Positions 34,176 to 40,874 of a stretch of 40,874 nt of DNA are shown here, in pieces. The notes beneath the pieces were generated by a model. The model was not told where the DNA came from. It saw only the letters and a list, made by a program, of their open reading frames with translations, and did no database searches. Numbering within the stretch: position 1 is the stretch's first letter; each line of letters opens with the position of its first letter. The stretch is from Acaryochloris sp. IP29b_bin.148 (lineage in GTDB: Bacteria > Cyanobacteriota > Cyanobacteriia > Thermosynechococcales > Thermosynechococcaceae): assembly GCF_028285565.1 (NCBI RefSeq), contig NZ_JANQOY010000151.1:1-40874 (forward strand), in the 5' to 3' direction. A program made the translations under genes and the position numbers.

Positions 34176-35138
34176 TTATCGCTGAGCATAAGCCGTCATT
34201 GGTTCTTTAATCCAGCGAATATAGAAATGCTTGAAGGTGGATCGCAAGACCCGAGGCGCGCCAAAATCAATGGGCATCAAATTATCAGGCAATCGCCAAT
34301 CAGCTACCATCATCTCTTGGGGATGGTGCAGGGGAAACTCGATATCCTGCCAGTTCGGGCAATAACCGAGACGGTGGGCAGCAGCCGTGGTCGGGACCTG
34401 TTCCGGATCCACTTGCAAAATCTCTAGCATCACCCGGTCTAATGCAAACACATCAGTAGCAGCAGCCAGTAGACCTAAGGGCCTGGGATCACCGCCACTG
34501 GGACCATTCCTTTCATGAGCAATAATGCCATCTAAAAGGGTCAAATTAGGGGCCAAGGTGCGGGCGGTTTCCACCAGCATTTCCCCAAACCGATTGACGT
34601 CTTTACCGGCTTCCATATGCCACCAGGCTTTCATCTTGCCTGGCACACATCCAAACAAGTTTTTGACCCCCAGGGTCATGGTTAACTGCACATGGGACTT
34701 CACCTTGGGCAGGTTAATAATCACATCCGCTTCCATCGCCTCTTTAGAGAGACGCAAGTGGTCAAAGGTCTCGCTTTCCGTGGGATAACGCCCACCGTGG
34801 AGATCCACAATGGGAATCTGTAGCCTTTCCAGCATCGGCAAATACCCGTTGGCCTTAGCCACCCCCTTGGCACTACCAAAGGCAGGACTATCGCCCATAA
34901 AAGGTTGTCCACCCGCTGCCATCACCTGCTCTGCAACAGCTGCCACGACTTCCGGGCGCGTGGTGCATTCCTTGCCCGGACGAGAACCCGTGAGTAAATT
35001 CGGCTTGAGTAAAACGCGATCGCCCGGTTTTACAAACGCGCTCATCCCTCCCCAAGGTCTTAGTACTGCATCCAAAGATGCCCGTAATGGGCGTTGATCA
35101 TAACTTTGGGCCGGGATCAGACTGACAGATGCGCTCAT
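34176..35138 (-). CDS. DUF362 domain protein
   Basis: About 320 residues. The start is likely ATG 35138, which has GAGG 6 nt upstream. ATG 35144 and TTG 35150 are alternatives. It carries DUF362 features: GDRVLLKPNLLTGSRPGKE, TTRPEVVAAVAEQVMAAGGQ, MGDSPAFGSAKGVAKANGYL, DVIINLPKVKSHVQLTMTLG and GVKNLFGCVPGKMKAWWH. Some DUF362 proteins carry ferredoxin-type cysteine clusters, but none is present here. The enzymatic role is unknown. It is in a close minus-strand run with thf1 (37 bp upstream) and eda (33 bp downstream). Confidence 0.88.
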   Translation of the reverse strand: MSASVSLIPAQSYDQRPLRASLDAVLRPWGGMSAFVKPGDRVLLKPNLLTGSRPGKECTTRPEVVAAVAEQVMAAGGQPFMGDSPAFGSAKGVAKANGYLPMLERLQIPIVDLHGGRYPTESETFDHLRLSKEAMEADVIINLPKVKSHVQLTMTLGVKNLFGCVPGKMKAWWHMEAGKDVNRFGEMLVETARTLAPNLTLLDGIIAHERNGPSGGDPRPLGLLAAATDVFALDRVMLEILQVDPEQVPTTAAAHRLGYCPNWQDIEFPLHHPQEMMVADWRLPDNLMPIDFGAPRVLRSTFKHFYIRWIKEPMTAYAQR

Positions 35139-35175
35139 GCTCATCCTCAATTAAGACAACAGAAACATAACACGA

Positions 35176-35916
35176 TTAGCTAGAGACCTCAGACGCCGAT
35201 TCAGAATCCGGGGTGCTTGTATCACTTGTATCGTCAGTTGAGTCTGTTTGGGCAGCCTCATCGGTCTGCCTGCGCTTGCGTTGGGCTTCTAAAATATCAT
35301 CCATAGCCTGACGGACTTGAGTAATCTTGTCCAAATTCCCTCGATAGATCTCTAGATCCTTTTGCAGCTTACTTTCAGAAAGATTGAGGACGGTGCAAAT
35401 ATTAGGGAGGAACTCTGCTAAAGATTCCTCATCTTGGGTCACATTCCCCTCACTCAACTCCAGAAGGGTAAACAACCCAATCGCAAACAGGCGGCTATAT
35501 TTGAACTTTGCATTTTGAGCAATATTACGTAGCTGCCATTGCAGCTCATCTCCACCCGAATTCGCCGCTTGGGTAATCCATTCCAACATCTCTTGGGCAG
35601 ACTTGGATTGGGCTAGCTCTTGCAAGCGCTGACTATCTTTTCTCATCTGAGTCGGATCAGCATCCTGAGCTTGGCAAATGGCGGTAAAGATCGGTTCCTT
35701 ATCGTTTTCAGGCTGGTACCCATCCATAAAGCGATCAAAGGAAGTGACAACGCCCAGGGCAAAAATCGGGTCGTAGCGAAAATCTTCATTAACCCGCAGC
35801 AGGTGCATTTCCACCATCAACTCTTCCACAACTCTCCGATAGACAGAGTTCACAGGACGGGTATGGATAGAATAGAAGGATCGCTTAGTATCGGAAACAG
35901 TACGCAGGTTATTCAC
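35176..35916 (-). CDS. thf1: Photosystem II biogenesis protein Thf1/Psb29
   Basis: 246 residues from GTG 35916. The sequence NNLRTVSDTKRSFYSIHTRP, VNSVYRRVVEELMVEMHLLR and YDPIFALGVVTSFDRFMDGY is the strongly conserved Thf1/Psb29 N-terminus. The C-terminal quarter is a coiled coil (EIYRGNLDKITQVRQAMDDI) with an acidic Ser/Thr/Asp tail. The frame extends upstream to another GTG at 35952 and would add a hydrophobic IIIVVFLLALI stretch, but family members begin at the NNLRTVSD position. Thf1 interacts with FtsH in thylakoids and affects PSII assembly and repair. It heads a minus-strand run with DUF362, eda, fibrillin and glycosyltransferase genes. Confidence 0.95.
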   Translation of the reverse strand: MNNLRTVSDTKRSFYSIHTRPVNSVYRRVVEELMVEMHLLRVNEDFRYDPIFALGVVTSFDRFMDGYQPENDKEPIFTAICQAQDADPTQMRKDSQRLQELAQSKSAQEMLEWITQAANSGGDELQWQLRNIAQNAKFKYSRLFAIGLFTLLELSEGNVTQDEESLAEFLPNICTVLNLSESKLQKDLEIYRGNLDKITQVRQAMDDILEAQRKRRQTDEAAQTDSTDDTSDTSTPDSESASEVSS

Positions 35917-36286
35917 AATTAGGGCAAGAAGAAAAACTACAATTATTATCACAGCTAAAGAGATCGGTCGCTAGCTGAGAAGCAAAGCACAAGGTTTTAA
36001 TCATCAAACTAGTGTCGTCGAGACTGCCGTTATGGTTGATAATCTAAAGTAGACTGAGAGCCCAGTTATACAATAGATGTCAGCATTGGCTGCAATTGAT
36101 GGATGTTGATTATTGTTTGCTAGGGTAGCAGACGAAAATTAAAGAGCTGGCTTCTGAGAGCAACAAACCTAAAATTCGACAACAATGTCCCATCATATTG
36201 ATGATATTTCAAGAGCTACGATATTTCACATCCTGTAATGGGTAGGATAAGAATAGGTGCGCACAGCAAAACTAGGGTAAAGATTT
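35917..36286. other. Divergent intergenic region upstream of thf1
   Basis: 370 bp between thf1 (minus) and the zinc-ribbon protein gene (plus). It is AT-rich. No RNA gene or clear operator was seen, and a promoter pair of good spacing could not be identified. Confidence 0.45.
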
Positions 36287-37303
36287 GTGGTGGATGTTGA
36301 TCAAACAAAGATTCAAAAACTCGCTCAGCAAGGAAATCAACAAGCAATTGCAGTCGTCCTCAATCGCCACCTGATGCCCAAAGGGGCTCACATTAAAGTG
36401 AAGCATAAGGGAGATTGTTTACAAATTCTCTTACACACCCCGCAAAAAGCTCAACAGTCCGCTTTGATCCAAACCCTGCGCGATCAATTGCTGATGCTTA
36501 ACCCAGCAGGCTTTACTTCTGTCAAAATATACAACCCCCACCCTGGGAAGAAGACAGCCAGTTTAATTCATGAGTTCAGTTTGAGCGTTGCGACTCCCTC
36601 CACGCCGAACGCTACGAATGATCAAAATCAAGCCCCTCAAGGGCGCTCCTCTCAGCGTTCTTCCGTAGCTGAAGTCTTACTTCATATGAGCAGCTTGGAG
36701 GATCTGAAAGTATTAAAGGATCATCCCTTTTTTACGGGACATTGCCCTCAGTGTGGCAGCCCTTATATTCAGCAAGACCCTCCCCCCGTCTATTGGGACT
36801 GTCAAGAATGTGGGTGGAAGGATGATCCCAGTCAGCTGATTCCAACAGCAACTATCAACAGCACTTCCAATCAAAAGAACTTTACCGACAGCAAGAAACT
36901 GGGAAATTACTTGATGGAAGCTGGATTACTAACCGCAGCCCAAATAGAAGTTGCCCTCGCTGATCAGCAAATTACGGGTATGCGTCTGGGAGAAGTTTTG
37001 GTCCGTAGAGGATGGGTGAAAGAAGAAACCATTGAATATTTAATGCAAAAGGTGATTTTGCCAGAGCGTACCTCGCCACAGGATCAGTCTTCCTCCTTTC
37101 TGGAGTTAAGTCGAAAACTATTAAAGACATTAATGACTCAAGCCGGATCTGGGCCTATTGACGAAGGTGGGCAGCAAAATGATTTGCCTCAGCAACCGGC
37201 CACGGAGCCATCAAACCGCCCTGTTGCCAGCGAACGGGCGACACTTGTTTTGCCGGATGCTGATGTGAGTGATTATCTCGATGATTTTCCCGCAATGGGT
37301 TAA
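36287..37303 (+). CDS. Zinc-ribbon protein with an AGLL-type (GspE-N-like) domain
   Basis: 338 residues starting at GTG 36287 (GTG 36290 adjacent). Residues about 5-80 (KIQKLAQQGNQQAIAVVLNR, HLMPKGAHIKVKHKGDCLQI) form an N-terminal module that I recall as frequent in cyanobacterial proteins. A zinc ribbon follows (CPQCGSPYIQ at ~153 and CQECGW at ~171). Then comes the ~50-residue helical domain LGNYLMEAGLLTAAQIEVAL...RLGEVLVRRGWV (about 204-245), the same domain as the twin copies at 28358-30259. The C-terminus is low-complexity and acidic. There is no catalytic motif. A scaffold or regulatory role, perhaps with type IV pilus or secretion ATPases, is inference. Confidence 0.78.
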   Translation: MVDVDQTKIQKLAQQGNQQAIAVVLNRHLMPKGAHIKVKHKGDCLQILLHTPQKAQQSALIQTLRDQLLMLNPAGFTSVKIYNPHPGKKTASLIHEFSLSVATPSTPNATNDQNQAPQGRSSQRSSVAEVLLHMSSLEDLKVLKDHPFFTGHCPQCGSPYIQQDPPPVYWDCQECGWKDDPSQLIPTATINSTSNQKNFTDSKKLGNYLMEAGLLTAAQIEVALADQQITGMRLGEVLVRRGWVKEETIEYLMQKVILPERTSPQDQSSSFLELSRKLLKTLMTQAGSGPIDEGGQQNDLPQQPATEPSNRPVASERATLVLPDADVSDYLDDFPAMG

Positions 37304-37339
37304 GCCAGAGCCTTGTTCAAGGCGTTAGGCAGCAACACG

Positions 37340-37663
37340 TTACGAGGCAAGGGCAACCTCAACTAACTGCTGCAACTCACCTTGTTGATACAGCTCAATA
37401 AGAACGTCAGAGCCGCCCACAAACTCCCCATTAATATAAACTTGAGGAATGGTCGGCCAGTTTGAATACTCTTTGATGCCTTGACGGATATCGTAGTCTT
37501 CTAACACATCAATCGTTTCATAAGGTACGCCAAGGCTATTGAGAATTTGAACGGCATTGTTGGAAAATCCACACTGCGGCATCAATTTGGAGCCCTTCAT
37601 AAAGATGAGGATTTTATTAGCCTGAACTAAATTATCAAGTCGTTCTTTCAATTCGGGTGTCAT
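37340..37663 (-). CDS. grxD: Monothiol glutaredoxin, Grx4/GrxD family
   Basis: 107 residues. It has the active-site CGFS at 31-34, preceded by ILIFMKGSKLMPQ, then the glutathione-binding WPTIPQVYINGEFVGGSDVL. CGFS glutaredoxins hold a glutathione-ligated [2Fe-2S] cluster as a homodimer or with a BolA protein, for cluster delivery and iron sensing. A BolA gene lies 80 bp upstream on the same strand, which supports that role. Confidence 0.95.
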   Translation of the reverse strand: MTPELKERLDNLVQANKILIFMKGSKLMPQCGFSNNAVQILNSLGVPYETIDVLEDYDIRQGIKEYSNWPTIPQVYINGEFVGGSDVLIELYQQGELQQLVEVALAS

Positions 37664-37705
37664 AGCGTAATCCTAAAAATTTATACTAACTGAAGATGTC
37701 GTGAA

Positions 37706-37721
37706 TTGAGGTGGGCCTCAA
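37706..37721 (-). other. Hairpin between bolA and grxD
   Basis: TTGAGG (37706-37711), loop TGGG, CCTCAA (37716-37721). It lies in the 80-bp gap between the two genes. It has no T-tract, so it could be a processing or attenuation structure and not a full terminator. Confidence 0.4.
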
Positions 37722-37743
37722 CATCAGGGTATCAAGAAAACAG

Positions 37744-38007
37744 CTACGCAGTCTCTGCTTGATGGGTTTGCCACTTTTCAGGTGTAAAGGTTTTCAAGGC
37801 TAAGGCATGTAACTGCTCACTTGCCATCACTGAGTTAACTGAGCGATAGACAAGCTGATGTTGTTGAACGAGGCTTTTGCCTTCAAACTCAGCAGAAATG
37901 ACCGTTGCTTGATAATGATCTCCTCCTCCAGTCAGATCCTGGACAAACACTTCAGCCTCAGGTAAACCCGCTTGAATCATGGTGGTCAGGTCGTCTGGGT
38001 TAATCAT
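37744..38007 (-). CDS. bolA: BolA family protein
   Basis: 87 residues, typical BolA size. It contains VFVQDLTGGGDHYQATVISAEFEGKSLVQQHQLVY, with the family's GGG-DHY and QHQLVY blocks (candidate cluster-ligand histidines), and a C-terminal LHALALKTFTPEKW. It should form a [2Fe-2S] heterocomplex with the CGFS glutaredoxin encoded next. The same-strand order bolA then grxD supports a joint function in Fe-S handling. Confidence 0.93.
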   Translation of the reverse strand: MINPDDLTTMIQAGLPEAEVFVQDLTGGGDHYQATVISAEFEGKSLVQQHQLVYRSVNSVMASEQLHALALKTFTPEKWQTHQAETA

Positions 38008-38172
38008 CTAAACTTTGAGTGGAAACGAGGACTCAACCAGTCTAACTTTAAAAAAGAACCAGCTTACTGCCCGCAGGTTATATCAACAGTCGCTGTTACC
38101 GATGGCCCCCGGTAGATTGCTTCCATAAGATTGAATGCAGTAGCGTTTTAAAGATCGCTGAGGATTGATGGG

Positions 38173-39024
38173 ATGTCCCATCCACGGAGCTTGCCCCTGA
38201 CTTTACTCGCCATGCTTGCCTTTGCCGGGAATTCTATTCTGTGCAGGCTAGCGCTTAGAGAAACGCCTATTGATGCAGCGACCTTTACATCGATTCGGAT
38301 TGTCTCTGGCGTGATGATGCTGGGGGTGATCACGCAAATGAAGGGTAGAGGCCATAAAACTGAAGGCAGTTGGTCTTCTGCTTTGGCACTGTTTATCTAT
38401 GCAGCAGGCTTTTCGTTTGCTTATATCAAGCTCTCTGCGGGGACGGGGGCTTTGCTGCTTTTTGGGGCAGTACAGGTCACCATGATGGGGTATGGATTTT
38501 GGACTGGAGAACGCTTAAAAAAACAGCAAATTGCTGGTTTCATTTTGGCGCTGGTGGGTCTGGTGGGGTTTCTGCTACCGGGCCTCTCGGCTCCCCCGCT
38601 ACTGAGTTCTGGTCTGATGATGGCTGCGGGTGTGGCCTGGGGGATTTATTCTTTGCGGGGTAAAACGGCTAGTAACCCCATAGGAATGACGGCTGGCAAC
38701 TTTTTAAGAGCAGTCCCTTTTACGGTGGGACTCAGTCTGTCGATGGTTTCTGAAACATCGTTAACCCTGGCTGGCTGTTTATATGCAGTTGCTGCGGGTG
38801 CTGTCACTTCGGGGTTGGGGTATACCATTTGGTACACGGCTCTAAAAGATTTGACGGCAACATCTGCGGCGACGGTCCAACTTAGTGTTCCCGTTATTGC
38901 CGCTGTAGGCGGGATTCTTTTTCTCAGTGAAAATCTAACTGTGCGTCTAGTAGTTGCGTCCTGTGCCATTCTGGGAGGAATCGCGCTGGCAATCTTGGAG
39001 AAACCTCAAACCTCAGAAACTTAA
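38173..39024 (+). CDS. EamA/DMT-superfamily permease
   Basis: 283 residues with about ten membrane helices in two EamA halves: the first opens LTLLAMLAFAGNSILCRLAL, and the second includes SAATVQLSVPVIAAVGGILF and VASCAILGGIALAIL. Small polar metabolites, amino acids or drugs are typical substrates. Nothing in the sequence narrows it. It stands alone between bolA (divergent) and ung (157 bp downstream). Confidence 0.9.
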   Translation: MSHPRSLPLTLLAMLAFAGNSILCRLALRETPIDAATFTSIRIVSGVMMLGVITQMKGRGHKTEGSWSSALALFIYAAGFSFAYIKLSAGTGALLLFGAVQVTMMGYGFWTGERLKKQQIAGFILALVGLVGFLLPGLSAPPLLSSGLMMAAGVAWGIYSLRGKTASNPIGMTAGNFLRAVPFTVGLSLSMVSETSLTLAGCLYAVAAGAVTSGLGYTIWYTALKDLTATSAATVQLSVPVIAAVGGILFLSENLTVRLVVASCAILGGIALAILEKPQTSET

Positions 39025-39180
39025 GTTGAGAAAAAAGAGATAACTGCTCAGGGTAAGGTGGGTTTTAAGGCTTTAAATTGCATATAGTTGCTCATGGCTC
39101 AGATGAAGTGTTCAACTTGACGATACGCCCAGGCAAACCTGTCTTCCCCAACGTTTCTCTTTAAAATCGCAGTTTCTCCC

Positions 39181-39882
39181 ATGACCACAGAAGCCACCCC
39201 CACTCCTAGTAGCACGATTAAACTTGAACCAAGCTGGAAAGCAGTGCTGGAGGATGTCTTTGCCACTCCCTATATGCTGGAGCTGAAACAGTTTCTCAAG
39301 GCGGAGAAGGCTGCTGGCAAAACGATTTATCCCCGTGGCTCACTGATGTTCAATGCCATGGACAGCACCCCCTTTGACCAAGTTAAGGTTGTGATTCTCG
39401 GTCAAGACCCCTATCACGGTCCCAGGCAAGCCCATGGTTTATGCTTTTCTGTTCCAGAGGGCGTTGCGCCACCCCCTTCTCTGGTCAATATTTTCAAAGA
39501 AATTGAACAAGATCTGGGCATTAAACCACCCAGACACGGTTGTCTACAAAGCTGGGCAGACCAAGGCGTGCTATTGCTTAACAGCGTTCTAACCGTGGAA
39601 CGGCATAAAGCTGCTTCGCATCGGGGCAAAGGTTGGGAGCAATTTACAGATGCTATTATCAGTGCCTTAAACCAACAACGCGAACATCTCATATTTTTGC
39701 TGTGGGGTAGCTATGCCCAGCAAAAAGGAAAAATTATTGATCGCAGGCGACATCTGGTCCTGACCTCGCCCCATCCATCACCGCTATCCGCGCATCGGGG
39801 CTTCTTTGGCAACCAGCATTTTTCTAAAGCCAATGCATATTTGCAGAAAAACGGCATTGAACCCATTTCTTGGTCGCTATAG
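39181..39882 (+). CDS. ung: Uracil-DNA glycosylase, family 1
   Basis: 233 residues. The water-activating motif GQDPYHG lies at 74-80 with catalytic Asp76, the uracil pocket GLCFSVP at 86-92, [10 protein letters not shown] with the uracil-binding Asn, and the leucine-insertion loop [13 protein letters not shown] at 198-210. It removes uracil arising from cytosine deamination or dUTP incorporation and begins base excision repair. The ATG at 39181 follows a 157-bp gap. Confidence 0.97.
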   Translation: MTTEATPTPSSTIKLEPSWKAVLEDVFATPYMLELKQFLKAEKAAGKTIYPRGSLMFNAMDSTPFDQVKVVILGQDPYHGPRQAHGLCFSVPEGVAPPPSLVNIFKEIEQDLGIKPPRHGCLQSWADQGVLLLNSVLTVERHKAASHRGKGWEQFTDAIISALNQQREHLIFLLWGSYAQQKGKIIDRRRHLVLTSPHPSPLSAHRGFFGNQHFSKANAYLQKNGIEPISWSL

Positions 39883-39994
39883 TCGATTCGATTCAGAATA
39901 CCCTATACGTGAACACGTCTAATACTCTGAACTACTTGCCAATAGCGACATTCACATAATGTGTAAGGTATAGCCATCTAGCCAAAGAAGTAGA

Positions 39995-40534
39995 CTATTT
40001 CAGAGATAATGCGAGCAAAAGATCCAGAGCTGATAGAGTAGCAGCAGCGACGAGAGCCTCTCCAGACCAGTTCAATTGCTTTGCCTTCCAGTCTCTTCGT
40101 TTAACCAAACTTTCAATCGCTTGGTCGTACTCTTTTATGAAGAGCAGCCTATATTCATCCTCTGAAAGCTCCAAGCATTTTTCAACTTGCTCTGCGGGAG
40201 AAATAATTTGATCTTTACCGTCCTCTTTTCTAGGCAGTAGTGCTCTAACACTAAGCACTGTAGAAATAACCAGTAGAATTAAGGTTAATGCTTTAAGAAC
40301 TGAACAGGAGTAGCATGAAAGTAGGCCACTCCATTCTGAGCCAGTTATTTCAAGAGACTGATCAGACAAATTGCCCGCAGATTTGATCAGAACAACCCCA
40401 AACCCCACAATTGCACTAAGTTTGGTGTTGAGATTATTGATATTGCTGTCAAGGGACTTGATAGATTCCTGGGCATCTTCAAAAATAAGTTTTACGATTT
40501 GAGAGTAGCTTTTCCTCGTTGGTTCATCTTTCAT
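39995..40534 (-). CDS. Small multi-helix membrane protein of unknown function
   Basis: About 179 residues from ATG 40534. A TTG at 40597 would add 21 residues. It has an N-terminal amphipathic stretch (YSQIVKLIFEDAQESIKSLD), then helix 1 (LSAIVGFGVVLIKSAG), helix 2 (LTLILLVISTVLSVRALL, followed by PRKEDGK), a charged helical middle, and helix 3 at the C-terminus (ALVAAATLSALDLLLALSL). The paired 'NxxxTK' helix entry, the LLPR after helix 2 and the final helix resemble the layout of SLATT/PycTM-type membrane effectors of nucleotide-signalling defence systems, but I see no cyclase or sensor gene next to it. Function unknown. Confidence 0.6.
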   Translation of the reverse strand: MKDEPTRKSYSQIVKLIFEDAQESIKSLDSNINNLNTKLSAIVGFGVVLIKSAGNLSDQSLEITGSEWSGLLSCYSCSVLKALTLILLVISTVLSVRALLPRKEDGKDQIISPAEQVEKCLELSEDEYRLLFIKEYDQAIESLVKRRDWKAKQLNWSGEALVAAATLSALDLLLALSLK

Positions 40535-40722
40535 GTCCAATAATGATCCCAGCACTAGTAATGCACAAACCTCAAAAGCGAACGCTTCTGAAGCCAAGAA
40601 AAATAGCCCAGAACCTCCAAAAACGCCCGATATTCAGTTTACAAGAACCTACCACCGCACGAATGATTCTAAGGATTAGAGCATCGGAATAGTTAGGGCT
40701 TGCTGAAAAAGTCAAAAGTAAC

Positions 40723-40767
40723 ATGCTTGCAAAATGCTGATGATACGAGTAATAGAGTTGCAAGCAT
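40723..40767. repeat. Inverted repeat ahead of the edge gene
   Basis: ATGCTTGCAA (40723-40732) and TTGCAAGCAT (40758-40767), perfect 10-bp arms, 25-nt loop. Just left of it lies GCTTGCTGAAAAAGT (40699-40713), which looks like the terminal sequence of some insertion sequences. The stretch could therefore be an IS remnant or a small non-autonomous element. Confidence 0.45.
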
Positions 40768-40817
40768 TGATTCTCAAGCAACAGATGAATGTGTGATTTA
40801 GTAATGGGGATAATGTC

Positions 40818-40874
40818 GTGACTGCCTATACCATTGACTTCAGCCCAATTACCAAACTCACGGATGAGCAGTTT
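40818..40874 (+). CDS. Uma2-family (DUF820) protein, N-terminal fragment cut by the window edge
   Basis: The first 19 codons from GTG 40818 give MTAYTIDFSPITKLTDEQF. This matches the usual opening of cyanobacterial Uma2/DUF820 proteins, where '...LTDEQFYxLC' follows. These are PD-(D/E)XK-like putative endonucleases found in many paralogues in cyanobacteria. The catalytic part lies outside the window, so the call rests on the N-terminal motif alone. Confidence 0.6.
   Translation, partial: MTAYTIDFSPITKLTDEQF

Noticed and set aside
35917..35952. Longer thf1 start at GTG 35952 adding a hydrophobic stretch
   Set aside because: Thf1/Psb29 proteins begin at the NNLRTVSDTKR position, which matches GTG 35916.

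Overview
The window reads as chromosomal DNA of a cyanobacterium. It carries 15 copies of the cyanobacterial HIP1 octamer GCGATCGC (about 0.6 expected by chance). It also carries cyanobacterial marker genes: ntcA, PII glnB with Ser49, a DevBCA-type exporter, thf1/psb29, a PAP/fibrillin protein and a split glycyl-tRNA synthetase alpha chain. The gene content would fit a large-genome unicellular genus such as Acaryochloris, but I cannot prove genus from the sequence. I see no rRNA, tRNA, CRISPR array or complete insertion sequence.

Layout. 1-6.5 kb: a 1435-residue exported Pro/Lys/Ala/Ser-rich protein with 318-bp tandem repeats, a YdcF/ElyC-like membrane protein and a short DUF4347 remnant. 6.8-10.7 kb: a TetR regulator diverging from a devB-devC-devA-type exporter operon, with two strong inverted-repeat operators between them. 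10.7-16.7 kb: a TpsB/FhaC outer-membrane transporter (minus), then a soluble GAF-type histidine kinase, a CPA1 Na+/H+ antiporter and an HTH protein (plus). 16.8-19.6 kb: two membrane-associated unknowns and fabI. 19.9-21.9 kb: a nitrogen-control locus, ntcA convergent with aroE and glnB, with GTA-N8-TAC boxes before both ntcA and glnB. 22.5-27.2 kb: an iron/polyamine-type ABC ATPase, then a minus-strand run glyQ, AI-2E-type permease, ssb, Ser/Thr kinase.

27.2-28.3 kb is the most accessory-looking part. A brnT-brnA toxin-antitoxin pair sits between two 44-bp direct repeats that copy the first 14 codons of glyQ. The three mismatches between the copies are all synonymous. The brnT promoter appears leaderless, and its -10 box and start codon lie in a 19-bp perfect palindrome.

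28.3-40.9 kb: two unlinked proteins sharing a small 'AGL(I/L)(S/T)xAQ' domain, a LURP-one-like protein, a cyclic-nucleotide-binding protein, and a minus-strand run thf1, DUF362, eda, PAP/fibrillin, glycosyltransferase. These are followed by a monothiol glutaredoxin/BolA pair, an EamA permease, ung, a three-helix membrane protein with a layout like some defence effectors, and the first 19 codons of a Uma2-type gene at the edge.

The clearest functional groupings are nitrogen signalling (ntcA, glnB), envelope export (devBCA, TpsB), thylakoid upkeep (thf1, fibrillin) and Fe-S handling (grx, bolA). No large undescribed system is evident. The best candidates for a second look are the glyQ-flanked brnTA module, the tandem-repeat exported protein and the shared-domain proteins.
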